Of a stretch of 39,359 bases of DNA, positions 23,299 through 32,478 are shown piece by piece. This stretch comes from an uncultured Lentisphaerota bacterium. Its GTDB lineage: Bacteria; Verrucomicrobiota; Lentisphaeria; Victivallales; UBA1829. A program made the translations under genes and the position numbers. Under the pieces are notes generated by a model, which saw only the letters and a list, made by a program, of their open reading frames with translations, did no database searches and was not told the DNA's origin. Where the stretch lies: positions 1-39,359 of the forward strand of contig ONQZ01000038.1 in assembly GCA_900320095.1 (NCBI GenBank), given 5' to 3'. How positions within the stretch are numbered: position 1 is the stretch's first letter; the number at the start of each line of letters is the position of its first letter.

Positions 23299-25257
23299 TT
23301 ATTTCCGTCCGAAACGGCGTTCGATTTCGGAGATGGAGATGTTGAGCATGGTGGGGCGTCCGTGCGGACAGGAATAGGGCAGGGCGCAGTGGGACATCTG
23401 TTCGATGAGCGCGGCGGCCTCCTGAAGGGAGAGGCGGTCGTGGGCTTTCACGGCGGCTTTGCAGGCGGCGCGCGCGAGCGTGTCGGTGGCGAGGCGCTGC
23501 CCTGCGCCGATCTCGCCGATGCGCGCGAGCATGTCGTGGAAGAATCCGCCGACGTTTTCCTGTTTGATGGCGGCGGGGATCGAGTTCAGCTTGACCGTGT
23601 TGCGTCCGAAGGGCTCGATCTCGAACCCGATATTTTCGAATTCGTGGAGATTGCGTGCGACGTACGCCATGTCGGCGGGCGACAGCTCGATGGTGATCGG
23701 CATCAGAAGTTTCTGCGAGAGCGTGCCGTCGATGCCGTTCAGGATGCGTTCGAAGAGGACGCGTTCGTGCGCCGCGTGCTGGTCGATCAGCACGAGTCCG
23801 CCGGGGATCGCCGCCACGATGTAGGAGTTTTCCAGCACGCCGAGCAGACGCAGTCCGGTGCCGCCGAAATCGGTCGCGGGGGCGTCCTCCGCCACAAGAC
23901 GGAAATCGGGACGCGGCTCGTTGTCGGACATGTTCTGCTGCTGTTCGGGCGGGATCGGCAGTTCGGCGTCCTGCATCTGCTGAGGCGCGGCACCGCGGTT
24001 GATGTCCTGCGCGGCGGGAGCGTTCCCGAACGGGGCATGGAGCATGGGGCCGAGGACGCGGTAGCCGACGCGGGCGGATTCGAGCAGGGAATCGACGCTT
24101 GTGACGATGCCGGACGCGGGGACCGGGGCGTCGTCGGAAGAATATGTGTTGTTCGCGGGTTCCGAGGTCGCATTCCGAGTTTGGATGTCCGGCGCGAAAT
24201 CGGGGAAGAGGCGTGCGGACGTTTCAGCCGGGTCGTTCACGCCCTCCGCCGTGACCGGGATCACGGCGTCGTTGGTGCGGAGCGCGGCGGACACTGCTGT
24301 GCGGACCGCCGCGATCACGTCGAATTCGTTGCGGAAGCGCACCTCGCGTTTGGTCGGGTGGACGTTCACGTCGACGGATCCCGGCGGCATGATGAGGTAG
24401 ACCAGCGCGGGCTGGAAACGGCCGCGTTCGAGCATGGGGCCGCACGCCTCCTTGATGGCGCGGTAGACGGGGGCGGATTCGACCGGGCGGGCGTTCACGA
24501 AGATGCGCTGTTCTGCGCGTGAATTGCGCGTGAAGCCGCGCCGCGCGATGAAACCGTTCACCGTGATGCCGCGTTCGGTGCGCGAGAACGGCAGCAGCGC
24601 GTTGGCGTATTCGCGACCGAAGAACTCGCTGATGCGCGGGAGAATGGACGGCGCGGACGGGGTGGAGAGCAGGATGCGGCCGTCGGCTTTCAGGATGAAC
24701 GCGACGTCGTGGTGCGCGAGGGCGATGTTCGACAGGATTTCAACGATGTGGCGTTCCTCGGTCGCGACGGTGCGGAGGAAGTTTTTGCGCGCCGGGACGT
24801 TGAAAAAAAGGTCGCGCGCCGTGACTTCGGTGCCGGGCGGGCATCCGGCGGGCTTCTCCGAGACTGCCTTTCCGCCCGCGATGAAGACCTCGACGCCCTC
24901 GGGCGTTTCGCGGCGACGTGTGCGGATGGTCAGGCGCGTGACGGCGGCGATGCTGGGGATCGCCTCGCCGCGGAATCCGAACGAGGCGATATCGAAAATG
25001 TCGGCTTCGGATGCGATCTTGCTGGTGGAGTGCGGATCGAGGCAGAGCAGCGCGTCGTCGGCATCCATGCCCTCGCCGTCGTCCGCGACCGAGATGGCGC
25101 GTCGCCCGCCGTCCTCGATGGTGACGGTGATCTTCCGCGCGCCCGCGTCGAGCGAGTTTTCCACAAGCTCCTTCACGATGGACGCGGGGCGTTCCACGAC
25201 TTCGCCCGCCGCGATCTTGTTGCAGACCTCGTCGCTCAGCTGCCGTATCTTGCTCAT
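23299..25257 (-). CDS. mutL: DNA mismatch repair protein MutL
   Basis: This 652-residue protein couples MutS mismatch recognition to strand incision. The N-terminal GHKL ATPase is clear: IRQLSDEVCNKIAAGEVVER, LVENSLDAGA, DDGEGM, TSKIASEADI and GFRGEA within the first 100 residues. A Pro/Asp/Ala-rich linker spans about 340-450. The C-terminal dimerisation domain has LIDQHAAHERVLFE (near 490-503), the DQHA(X)2E(X)4E endonuclease motif, plus ACKAAVKA and CPHGRP, so it should nick DNA itself, as in organisms without MutH. The start overlaps the upstream gene by ATGA and nadE follows after 15 bp. Confidence 0.95.
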   Translation of the reverse strand: MSKIRQLSDEVCNKIAAGEVVERPASIVKELVENSLDAGARKITVTIEDGGRRAISVADDGEGMDADDALLCLDPHSTSKIASEADIFDIASFGFRGEAIPSIAAVTRLTIRTRRRETPEGVEVFIAGGKAVSEKPAGCPPGTEVTARDLFFNVPARKNFLRTVATEERHIVEILSNIALAHHDVAFILKADGRILLSTPSAPSILPRISEFFGREYANALLPFSRTERGITVNGFIARRGFTRNSRAEQRIFVNARPVESAPVYRAIKEACGPMLERGRFQPALVYLIMPPGSVDVNVHPTKREVRFRNEFDVIAAVRTAVSAALRTNDAVIPVTAEGVNDPAETSARLFPDFAPDIQTRNATSEPANNTYSSDDAPVPASGIVTSVDSLLESARVGYRVLGPMLHAPFGNAPAAQDINRGAAPQQMQDAELPIPPEQQQNMSDNEPRPDFRLVAEDAPATDFGGTGLRLLGVLENSYIVAAIPGGLVLIDQHAAHERVLFERILNGIDGTLSQKLLMPITIELSPADMAYVARNLHEFENIGFEIEPFGRNTVKLNSIPAAIKQENVGGFFHDMLARIGEIGAGQRLATDTLARAACKAAVKAHDRLSLQEAAALIEQMSHCALPYSCPHGRPTMLNISISEIERRFGRK

Positions 25258-25799
25258 GGCGCGGTCCGTTTCTCCGTTTCCGGGGCTTGCGTGTCCGCGC
25301 CGGACGGGATGGAGTCGGGCATGGGCGAGGGCAGCAGGAAGAACATGCGTTCATCGTAGTATTCCGCCTCGTCGTCGCGTCCGGAGGCGTGCAGGATGCT
25401 CGACAGCAGATAGACGATCTCGAGGTCGTCGGGATAGAACAGGAACAGCGTGCGGAGCAGGTCCTCGGCGCGTCCGTATTCGCCGTCCGCCATGAGGCGG
25501 CGCGCCTCGACGGCGTCACGCTGGATGCTCGGGCGCGACGACTGCGCGGTTTCGCGGGTCACGGGATAGAATCCGGGGAACAGGAAGTCGTCGGAGAAGA
25601 CGACCGGTTCGCGGGCGTCCAGTGCGATCCTGAAACCGGAGCCGCCGGGGTCGATGGAAGCGTCCTCCTCGGCGTTCATCCTGTAGATGGACATGATGAT
25701 GACGGTCGTGAGGATCACGAACGCCATGAAGATGATGAACGGGGACATGTCGCCGGCGGGGCTGTCTTTTTTCGCGGCCGGAACGGATGCGGAGGGCAC
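25254..25799 (-). CDS. Membrane-anchored TPR-like protein (181 aa)
   Basis: The start is GTG at 25799, supported by a perfect GGAGG six bases upstream and one base after the OppD-like gene's stop. A soluble N-terminus of about 17 residues is followed by a transmembrane helix (MSPFIIFMAFVILTTVIIM). Residues 95-150 form one or two TPR-like helix pairs (EARRLMADGEYGRAEDLLRT, then VYLLSSILHASGRDDEAEYY). The tail is Pro/Ser/Glu-rich. The stop overlaps the mutL start, so the gene is in that operon. No specific function is recognised; TPRs suggest a protein partner. Confidence 0.65.
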   Translation of the reverse strand: MPSASVPAAKKDSPAGDMSPFIIFMAFVILTTVIIMSIYRMNAEEDASIDPGGSGFRIALDAREPVVFSDDFLFPGFYPVTRETAQSSRPSIQRDAVEARRLMADGEYGRAEDLLRTLFLFYPDDLEIVYLLSSILHASGRDDEAEYYDERMFFLLPSPMPDSIPSGADTQAPETEKRTAP

Positions 25800-25800
25800 G

Positions 25801-26820
25801 TCAGGCCTCCTTCCCCGTCATGCAGGGTGGATAATGGCAGGCGCAGGCGTGGCCGGGGACGAGTTCGCGGAGGGCCGGCGGCTCCTCCTGGCAGCGGCGG
25901 CGCTGCTCCGGCGTGAGCGTGTCGGCGTGTTCGCAGCGGTCGCAGAAACGGCATCCGCGCCCGAACTTGTCGGGGGAGGGGACCGTGCCGCGGATGGTGT
26001 TCAGGCGGTTGTGTTCGCCGCCGAGCACGGGGACGGCGCGGATGAGCGCGGAGGTGTACGGATGCTTCGGGTGCGCGATGAGCTCGGCGACGGGCGCGGT
26101 CTCGATGATGCGTCCGGCGTACATGACGGCGACGCGGTCGGCGAGTTCGGCGACGATGCCGAGGTTGTGCGTGACGAGGATCACCGCCATGCCGCGGTCC
26201 TTCTTCAGCGAGAGCAGGAGGTCGAGGATCTGCGCCTGGATCGTCACGTCGAGCGCCGTGGTCGGCTCGTCCGCCACCAGGATGCTCGGCGCGCAACCAA
26301 GCGCCATCGCGATCATCACGCGCTGCTGCATGCCGCCGGACATCTCGTGCGGATACTGTTTCGCGCGGTTGGCGGGGTCGGGGATGCCGACCTGGCGCAG
26401 GAGCTCGACGGCTTCGGCGAACGGGTGGGAGACGTCCCTGCGGTGGAGTTTGACCGCCTCGGCGATCTGGTCTCCTACGCGGAAGACCGGGTTCAGGGAC
26501 ACGGAGGGTTCCTGGAAAATATACGAGATGCAGCCGCCGCGCACCTGGCGCAGGCTGCGTTCGTTGAGCTGGAGCACGTCCGCCACGCCGCCGAGCGCCG
26601 GGCCGCGGTCGAGCAGGACTTCGCCGGAGAGCACGACCGGGGGTTCCGGGAGCAGGCGCGCGAGCGACATGCAGGTGACGCTTTTGCCGCAGCCGCTTTC
26701 GCCGACGAGCGCGAGCATCTCGCCCTTTTCGAGCGTGAACGAGACGTCGGTGACGGTGGGCAGAAGCTTGCCGTCGGAGCGGAACTGAACGGAAAGGTTT
26801 TTAACGTCGAGCAAAGGCAT
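25801..26820 (-). CDS. Oligopeptide/dipeptide ABC transporter ATP-binding protein (OppD/DppD type)
   Basis: This 339-residue ATPase would energise peptide uptake. Walker A is GESGCGKS (40-47 from the chosen start). The Q loop is in YIFQEPSVSLNPV, the ABC signature is EMSGGMQQRV, Walker B is SILVADEPTTALD, and the switch His is in LVTHNLG. The C-terminal OppD extension includes HPYTSALIRAVP and a Cys cluster (GCRFCDRCEHA, with further Cys to the end), which can bind a metal or Fe-S centre. I prefer ATG 26820, with GGAG eight bases upstream, over 26844. No permease or binding-protein gene adjoins it, so the partner transporter must lie elsewhere. Confidence 0.9.
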   Translation of the reverse strand: MPLLDVKNLSVQFRSDGKLLPTVTDVSFTLEKGEMLALVGESGCGKSVTCMSLARLLPEPPVVLSGEVLLDRGPALGGVADVLQLNERSLRQVRGGCISYIFQEPSVSLNPVFRVGDQIAEAVKLHRRDVSHPFAEAVELLRQVGIPDPANRAKQYPHEMSGGMQQRVMIAMALGCAPSILVADEPTTALDVTIQAQILDLLLSLKKDRGMAVILVTHNLGIVAELADRVAVMYAGRIIETAPVAELIAHPKHPYTSALIRAVPVLGGEHNRLNTIRGTVPSPDKFGRGCRFCDRCEHADTLTPEQRRRCQEEPPALRELVPGHACACHYPPCMTGKEA

Positions 26821-26910
26821 GGCTGGTCTCCGGGATAAATACACTATAATAACATACAGCGGGAACAGCGGAAATCAATCTGAAAAGGCAAAGAAAACGG
26901 CAAAAAAACC

Positions 26911-26939
26911 TTGACATTCCGCCGGAATCGTGCTATATT
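26911..26939 (+). promoter_or_regulatory. Strong promoter of the PL11 genes with a palindrome in its spacer
   Basis: A perfect TTGACA (26911-26916), a 17-bp spacer and TATATT (26934-26939). The spacer contains the inverted repeat ATTCC-GCC-GGAAT (26916-26928), placed where a repressor would block RNA polymerase. Transcription would begin near 26946. Confidence 0.72.
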
Positions 26940-26996
26940 TGCCCCGTCCGCATTGAAACGCGTATCTTTTTCAGCCAGATAAACGGATAATCCAAT

Positions 26997-29009
26997 ATGA
27001 AACTGAACCGACTGCTTCTGCTCGCCGCCCTGCCGTTCGCCGGACTCGTCTCCTGCGACTCCGCCCGCGAAACGCCCTCCGCCATCCCGTCCGACGCCGT
27101 GATCCTGCCCGCGTCGCAGGGAAAATATGATTTCTCCAAGCTCAAAATGGAAAAGCTCGGACGCGGCGTGATCGCGGTCCGCCGGAACAAGGACGAAGTG
27201 TTCGTCTCGTGGCGGTATCTCTCGAGCGACCCCGCCGATGTCGCGTTCAATGTGTACCGCGACGGACAGCGCGTCAACCCCACGCCCGTGAGCCTGACCA
27301 CCTTTTATATCGACTCCAACAAGAGCGGCGGCACGTACAGCGTGAAGCCGGTCGTGAACGGACGCGAGAAGGACGAATGGAGCGCGGCGTTCACGCTGCC
27401 GGACAAGGCGCCGGAGGGGTACATCAACATCGCGCTCGACAAGCCCGCCGACGGCGTGACCCCGTCCGGCGAGACGTACACGTATTCGCCGAACGACGCG
27501 TCCGTGGGCGACGCGGACGGCGACGGCGAATTCGAGATCATATTGAAGTGGGACCCCTCGAACGCGCACGACAACGCGCACGACGGCTACACCGGCAACG
27601 TGTATTTCGACTGCTACAAGCTCGACGGCACGAAACTGTGGCGCATCGACATGGGCAGGAACATCCGCGCCGGGGCGCATTACACGCAGTTCGTGGTGTA
27701 CGATTTCGACGGCGACGGCGTCTCCGAGATCGTGATGAAGACCGCCGACGGCACGGTCGACGGCACGGGCAAGGTCATCGGCGACCCGGACGCCGACTGG
27801 CGCGAGAAGGGCAGCGACATGGTCCAGCTCCCCGAGGTCGATTTCCGCAAGACCGGGGCGAATCCAGCCGGGACGCACAACCGCGGGCGCATCATGAGCG
27901 GGCCGGAGTATTTGACCGTGTTTTCCTGCAAGGACGGCGCCGCGCTCAAGACGATCGACTACGAACCGCCGCGCGGCGACGGCATGGCTTGGGGCGACAA
28001 CTACGCGAACCGGAGTGACCGTTACCTCGCTGCGATGGGGTTCTTCTCCGACGACGGACGCCCGAGCGTGGTGATGTGCCGGGGGTATTACACCCGCGCC
28101 GCGCTGGCGTGCTATGACTGGGACGGCAAGGACCTTAAGATGAGGTGGAATTTCGACACCGCGAAGGACCCGCGCTGGAAAGGCTACGAGGGGCAGGGCA
28201 ACCATAATCTGCGCGTGGGCGACGTGGACGGCGACGGAAAGGATGAAATTGTATATGGTTCCTGCACCATCGACCACGACGGCACCGGCCTCTACACGAC
28301 CGGGCTCGGGCACGGCGACGCCATGCAGATGACGCAGTTCGCGATGGATATGCCCGGGCTTCAGGTGTGGTGCTGCCACGAGAACAAACGCGACGGCGTG
28401 ACGCTCCGTGACGCCGCCACGGGCAAGATCATCTTCCAGATCAAAAACAATAACGACGTCGGGCGCTGCATGGCGGCGGACGTGGATTCCGTGAACCCCG
28501 GCCTCGAAATGTGGGCGTGGTCCGGCATCGGCATGCAGAGCGTGAAGGGCGAGTCCGTGGCGGCGAACCCGCGCGGGATCTCCGTGAACATGGCGGTGTG
28601 GTGGGACGGCGACCTGTGCCGCGAACTCCTCGACAAGAACCGCGTCTCCAAGTACGACTACGACAGCGGATCGTTCGTCACCATGATGACGTTCGACAAC
28701 TGCGACTCGAACAACGGCACGAAGGCGACGCCGTGCCTTCAGGGCGACCTTTTCGGCGACTGGCGCGAGGAGGTGCTGATGCGCACCACCGACAACCGCA
28801 ACCTCCGGCTGTACGTCTCGACCATCCCGACCACGTTCAAATTCCATACGTTCCTGGAGGAGCCGGTGTACCGCATCAGCCTCGCGCTGGAGAACATCTG
28901 CTACAACCAGCCGACGCAGCCCGGATTCTACTTCGGACCCGACCTCTTCGGTTCCGGCGCGTTCTTCCGCGGCACCTATTTCCCGAAACTTGCTCCCGTC
29001 CCCAAATGA
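26997..29009 (+). CDS. Rhamnogalacturonan lyase, PL11 family, lipoprotein
   Basis: The 670-residue enzyme cleaves the rhamnogalacturonan I backbone by beta-elimination. The signal ends in a lipobox GLVSC with Cys20 as lipidation site, so it is anchored to a membrane. The start of the mature enzyme (LGRGVIAVRRNKDEVFVSWR, then FNVYRDGQRVN) and the eight-bladed propeller match YesW/YesX-type PL11 lyases: SVGDADGDGEFEIILKWDPS, GNHNLRVGDVDGDGKDEIVY and GLGHGDAMQMTQF (His439 region) carry the calcium-binding and active-site residues. CHENKRDGVTLRDA and LQGDLFGDWREE complete the family pattern. A strong promoter precedes it. A second PL11 copy follows after 23 bp. Confidence 0.94.
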   Translation: MKLNRLLLLAALPFAGLVSCDSARETPSAIPSDAVILPASQGKYDFSKLKMEKLGRGVIAVRRNKDEVFVSWRYLSSDPADVAFNVYRDGQRVNPTPVSLTTFYIDSNKSGGTYSVKPVVNGREKDEWSAAFTLPDKAPEGYINIALDKPADGVTPSGETYTYSPNDASVGDADGDGEFEIILKWDPSNAHDNAHDGYTGNVYFDCYKLDGTKLWRIDMGRNIRAGAHYTQFVVYDFDGDGVSEIVMKTADGTVDGTGKVIGDPDADWREKGSDMVQLPEVDFRKTGANPAGTHNRGRIMSGPEYLTVFSCKDGAALKTIDYEPPRGDGMAWGDNYANRSDRYLAAMGFFSDDGRPSVVMCRGYYTRAALACYDWDGKDLKMRWNFDTAKDPRWKGYEGQGNHNLRVGDVDGDGKDEIVYGSCTIDHDGTGLYTTGLGHGDAMQMTQFAMDMPGLQVWCCHENKRDGVTLRDAATGKIIFQIKNNNDVGRCMAADVDSVNPGLEMWAWSGIGMQSVKGESVAANPRGISVNMAVWWDGDLCRELLDKNRVSKYDYDSGSFVTMMTFDNCDSNNGTKATPCLQGDLFGDWREEVLMRTTDNRNLRLYVSTIPTTFKFHTFLEEPVYRISLALENICYNQPTQPGFYFGPDLFGSGAFFRGTYFPKLAPVPK

Positions 29010-29032
29010 ACCACACCCAAGGAGACTGATCG

Positions 29033-30894
29033 ATGTTGCACAGATTCTTATTCGCGGCCGCGACGGCAATCGCGCTGGCGGTCCCCCCGCAGAGCCTTTT
29101 CGCCCAGCGCGAACCGGTGGAGATCCAGCCGCCGACCAAGTACGATTTCACGAAGCTCAAACGCGAAAAGCTCGGTCGCGGCGTGATCGCGGTCCGGCAG
29201 AACGCCGACGAGGTGTTCGTGACGTGGCGTTACCTTTCGAAGGACGCGAGGCTTACGTCGTTCAATGTGTACCGCGACGGGAAGAAGCTCAACGAATCCC
29301 CGGTCAGCGAGGCGACGTATTTCATTGACAAGAACAAGGGCGGCGGCGTGTACACGGTGAAGCCGGTTGCCGGGGGGAAGGAGCTGGACGAAGCGTCCGC
29401 GTCGTACACCCTGCCGGAGAATGCCCCCGCCGGGTACGTGGACATCCCGCTGGACAAGCCCGCGGACGGGAAAGCGCCGAACGGAGAAGCGTACACGTAT
29501 TCGCCGAACGACGCTTCGGTGGGCGATGTGGACGGCGACGGCGAGTTCGAGATCATATTGAAATGGGATCCCTCGAACGCGCACGACAACGCGCATGACG
29601 GGTACACCGGAAACGTGTATCTGGACTGCTACAAGCTCGGAAAAGCGGAAAAGCTCTGGCGCATCGACCTCGGCAGGAACATCCGCGCCGGGGCGCATTA
29701 CACGCAGTTCATGGTCTACGACCTCGACTGCGACGGTATCGCGGAGGTCGTCTGCAAGACCGCCGACGGCACGGTCGACGGCACGGGCAAGGTCATCGGA
29801 GACGCCGACGCCGACTACCGTACCCCGGCGGGGCGCATCCTCACCGGACCCGAATATTTGACCGTGTTCTCCGGCAAAACCGGAGCCGCCCTCGAGACCA
29901 TCCCGTACGACGTGCCGCGCGGCAACATGCGCGACTGGGGCGACAACTACGGCAACCGCTGCGACAGGTTTCTGGCGGCGGTCGGGTATCTGGACGGCGA
30001 ACGTCCGAGCGTGATCATGTGCCGCGGGTACTACACGCGGGCGTATCTGGCGGCGTACGACTGGGACGGACAGCACCTCAAAAAACGCTGGACATTCGAT
30101 TCCAATGAGCCGGAAAACCGGGGCTACGCGGGGCAGGGCAACCACAATCTGCGCGTGGGCGACGTGGACGGCGACGGCAAGGACGAGATCGTGTACGGAT
30201 CGTGCACGATCGGCAGTTCGCGTGGGATATGCCCGGCTTCCAGGTGTGGTGCTGCCACGAGAACAAGCGCGACGGCGCGACGTTCCGCGACGCCGCCACC
30301 GGGAAGATCCTGCACCAGGTCCGGCACAACACCGACGTCGGACGCTGCATGGCTGCCGACATCGACCCGACCAATCCCGGCGTCGAGATGTGGGCGTCCG
30401 GCATCCCGCCGCAGACCGTGAAGGGCGAGGCGCTGGGCGGCAATCCGCGCGGACTCTCCATCAATATGGCGGTGTGGTGGGACGACGACCTGTGCCGCGA
30501 ACTGCTCGACGGCAACACGATCACGAAATATAACGCCGCGCAGGGGACGTGCGAGCCGCTGATGCGTTTCGAGGGATGTTCGTCCAACAACGGCACGAAG
30601 TCCACGCCGTGCCTTCAGGGCGACATCTTCGGCGACTGGCGCGAGGAGGTGCTCATGCGCACCAACGACAACGCTCACCTCCGGCTGTACGTCTCCACCA
30701 TTCCGACCGCGTACCGGTTCCATACGTTCCTGGAGGACCCCGTGTACCGCATCAGCCTCGCCACGCAGAACGTGGCGTACAACCAGCCGACGCAGCCGGG
30801 ATTCTACTTCGGCCCCGACCTCATCTTCAAGGCGGCGAAACCCGACCGCGGGGTGCTGTTCCGCGGGACCGTGCTCCGGGTGTATGTACACTGA
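29033..30894 (+). pseudogene. Second PL11 rhamnogalacturonan lyase, frameshifted by a 61-nt deletion
   Basis: This tandem paralogue of the upstream lyase is about 620 codons long, with a cleavable signal peptide (ending SLFAQ) instead of a lipobox and AAGGAG nine bases before the ATG. The frame is correct up to DGDGKDEIVYGSCTI (ending near 30212). There it loses 61 nt relative to the neighbouring copy, so the GHGDA active-site segment is missing and the frame shifts. The original frame runs on to a stop at 30421, giving an Arg-rich, meaningless tail. The correct C-terminal part (QFAWDMPGFQVWCCHENKRD to the end) continues in another frame to 30894. Unless this is an assembly error, no active enzyme is made. 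Confidence 0.88.
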
Positions 30895-30920
30895 GTTTGG
30901 ATAAAAGAAGATTTGAACAA

Positions 30921-30960
30921 AAAACGATCCCCTTCAGACGAAACTGTTCCGAAGGGGATT
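30921..30960. terminator. Intrinsic terminator between the PL11 and cca genes
   Basis: ATCCCCTTC (30927-30935) pairs with GAAGGGGAT (30951-30959), a 9-bp stem. On the minus strand the stem is followed by CG and six T, which suits cca. On the plus strand a weaker TTTCCTT follows, so it may also stop the PL11 transcript. Confidence 0.82.
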
Positions 30961-30982
30961 TCCTTACGATTATTCTGGACTT

Positions 30983-32338
30983 TCAGATGTCGAGGTGTTC
31001 GACTCTGGCGCGGAGCCATTCGAGCGACTGTTCGCGCGATTGGAGCTCGCCTTCGAGCCGAAGATCTTCCGCCTCGCTGAGGATGCGGCTGAAGACCGCG
31101 CCGGGCTTGACGCCGAGCGCGATGATGTCGTTGCCGTTCAGGAACGGCTTGCGCGGGGCGGGGAGCTTGGCGTATTCGCGCATGCGGTCGAGCATGAGGA
31201 CGTAGTTGTCGAGCAGCCCGTGGCACGCGATGCAGTCGAGACGGTGCAGCTCGAGTTCGAGCGGGAAATTCGGATCGGCGATGATCCGCATCCATTTCGC
31301 CTTTTTCATGGCGTGGACGGACGCGAACCGCATGTGATGCCGGATGGCGGCGGTGATCGTGTCGATGGAGGCGGACGAAAACCGCAGGCGCGCGAGGATG
31401 TCCGCCGCCATGTCCGCGCCGAGCGATTCGTGACCGTAGAAATGCGGCACGCCGTCCTTGAACGTCTGGGTGCCGGGCTTGCCGACGTCGTGGAGCAGGG
31501 CGGCCCACATGAGGTCCGGAGTGCGCCAGGCGGCGTGTCGGAGCAGGAGCATGGTGTGGACGAAGACGTCGCCCTCCGGGTGGTACTGCTTCGGCTGTTC
31601 CACGCCGCGCATGGCGTCGACTTCCGGCAGGACGACCCGCAGGATGCCGAGGCGCGCGAGCATCTCGAAGCCTTCCGCCGGATGCGGACAGAGCAGGATC
31701 TTTTCAAGTTCGGCGCGGATGCGTTCGGCGGCGATCAGACGGAGTTTTTCCGCCGCGCCGGCGGCCGCCTGTTCCGAGGCGGGATCGACCTCGAATCCGA
31801 GGCGGGACGCAAACCGGACGAGCCGGAGGATGCGGAGATGGTCCTCGCCGAAGCGGACCACGGGATCGCCGATGGTGCGCAGAACGCCCGCGCGAAGGTC
31901 GTCGAGCCCGCCCACGCAGTCGACCACGGTGCGTTCCGCCGGGTCGAAGAGTAATCCGTTGATCGTGAAATCGCGCCGGGTCACATCCAGGACCTCGTCG
32001 TCCGTGTAGACCACATGGTCGGGGCGGCGGCCGTCGCTGTAGCCGCGTTCCGCGCGGAACGTCGCGACCTCGATGGGGATATCGTCGACGACGACCGTGA
32101 TGATGCCGAACGCCGCGCCGATGGGGATCGCCCTGTCGAACAGCGCCTGGATCTCCTCCGGGCGCGCGGACGTGGTGACGTCGACGTCGTCCGGGGTGCG
32201 TCCGAGCAGGAGGTCGCGGACGGCTCCGCCCACGAAATACGCCTTGTGTCCGGCGGCGCGGAGCACGGCGGCGGCTTTCGAGGCTGCGGCGAAGAGCGGG
32301 GTCTGCGGGATGTCTCCGGGAAAAGAAGAGATTTTCAT
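30983..32338 (-). CDS. cca: tRNA CCA-adding enzyme / nucleotidyltransferase with HD domain
   Basis: This 451-residue class II nucleotidyltransferase adds or repairs the CCA end of tRNAs. Family features are YFVGGAVRDLLLGRTPDDVD (34-53, catalytic Asp51 and Asp53), RRDFTINGLLFDP, and GEDHLRILRLVRFASRLGF for nucleotide and tRNA binding. An HD domain follows, with HPEGDVFVHT and WAALLHDVGKP (about 265-280), typical of bacterial enzymes that also remove 2',3'-cyclic phosphate. Poly(A) polymerases of the same class are hard to exclude by eye, but the length and HD domain favour CCA addition. The start has no clear ribosome-binding site. It is divergent from nadD. Confidence 0.88.
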   Translation of the reverse strand: MKISSFPGDIPQTPLFAAASKAAAVLRAAGHKAYFVGGAVRDLLLGRTPDDVDVTTSARPEEIQALFDRAIPIGAAFGIITVVVDDIPIEVATFRAERGYSDGRRPDHVVYTDDEVLDVTRRDFTINGLLFDPAERTVVDCVGGLDDLRAGVLRTIGDPVVRFGEDHLRILRLVRFASRLGFEVDPASEQAAAGAAEKLRLIAAERIRAELEKILLCPHPAEGFEMLARLGILRVVLPEVDAMRGVEQPKQYHPEGDVFVHTMLLLRHAAWRTPDLMWAALLHDVGKPGTQTFKDGVPHFYGHESLGADMAADILARLRFSSASIDTITAAIRHHMRFASVHAMKKAKWMRIIADPNFPLELELHRLDCIACHGLLDNYVLMLDRMREYAKLPAPRKPFLNGNDIIALGVKPGAVFSRILSEAEDLRLEGELQSREQSLEWLRARVEHLDI

Positions 32339-32356
32339 GAAAAAACGGATTGCGGC

Positions 32357-32384
32357 TTGTCTTTTTTGCGGAATCTGCTATGTT
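32357..32384 (+). promoter_or_regulatory. Predicted promoter of the nadD-rsfS operon
   Basis: TTGTCT (32357-32362), a 16-bp spacer and TATGTT (32379-32384) in the divergent gap with cca, about 95 bp before the preferred nadD start. Confidence 0.45.
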
Positions 32385-32478
32385 TAAAGGGTGCATTTAA
32401 AATACGCGCGGGATTGCCCGAATGCAAGCGCGCAAATGCCGTTTCTGCGAAAAAAGAACCCCGAATCCAAGAGTCCGA

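Noticed and set aside
21475..24522. 1015-codon plus-strand open frame across nadE and mutL
   Set aside because: It reads as Arg/Gly/Glu-rich noise, while the opposite strand encodes two textbook enzymes.
26844..29069. Long minus-strand open frame opposite the first PL11 lyase
   Set aside because: There are no recognisable motifs; the plus strand is a complete PL11 enzyme with promoter and lipobox.
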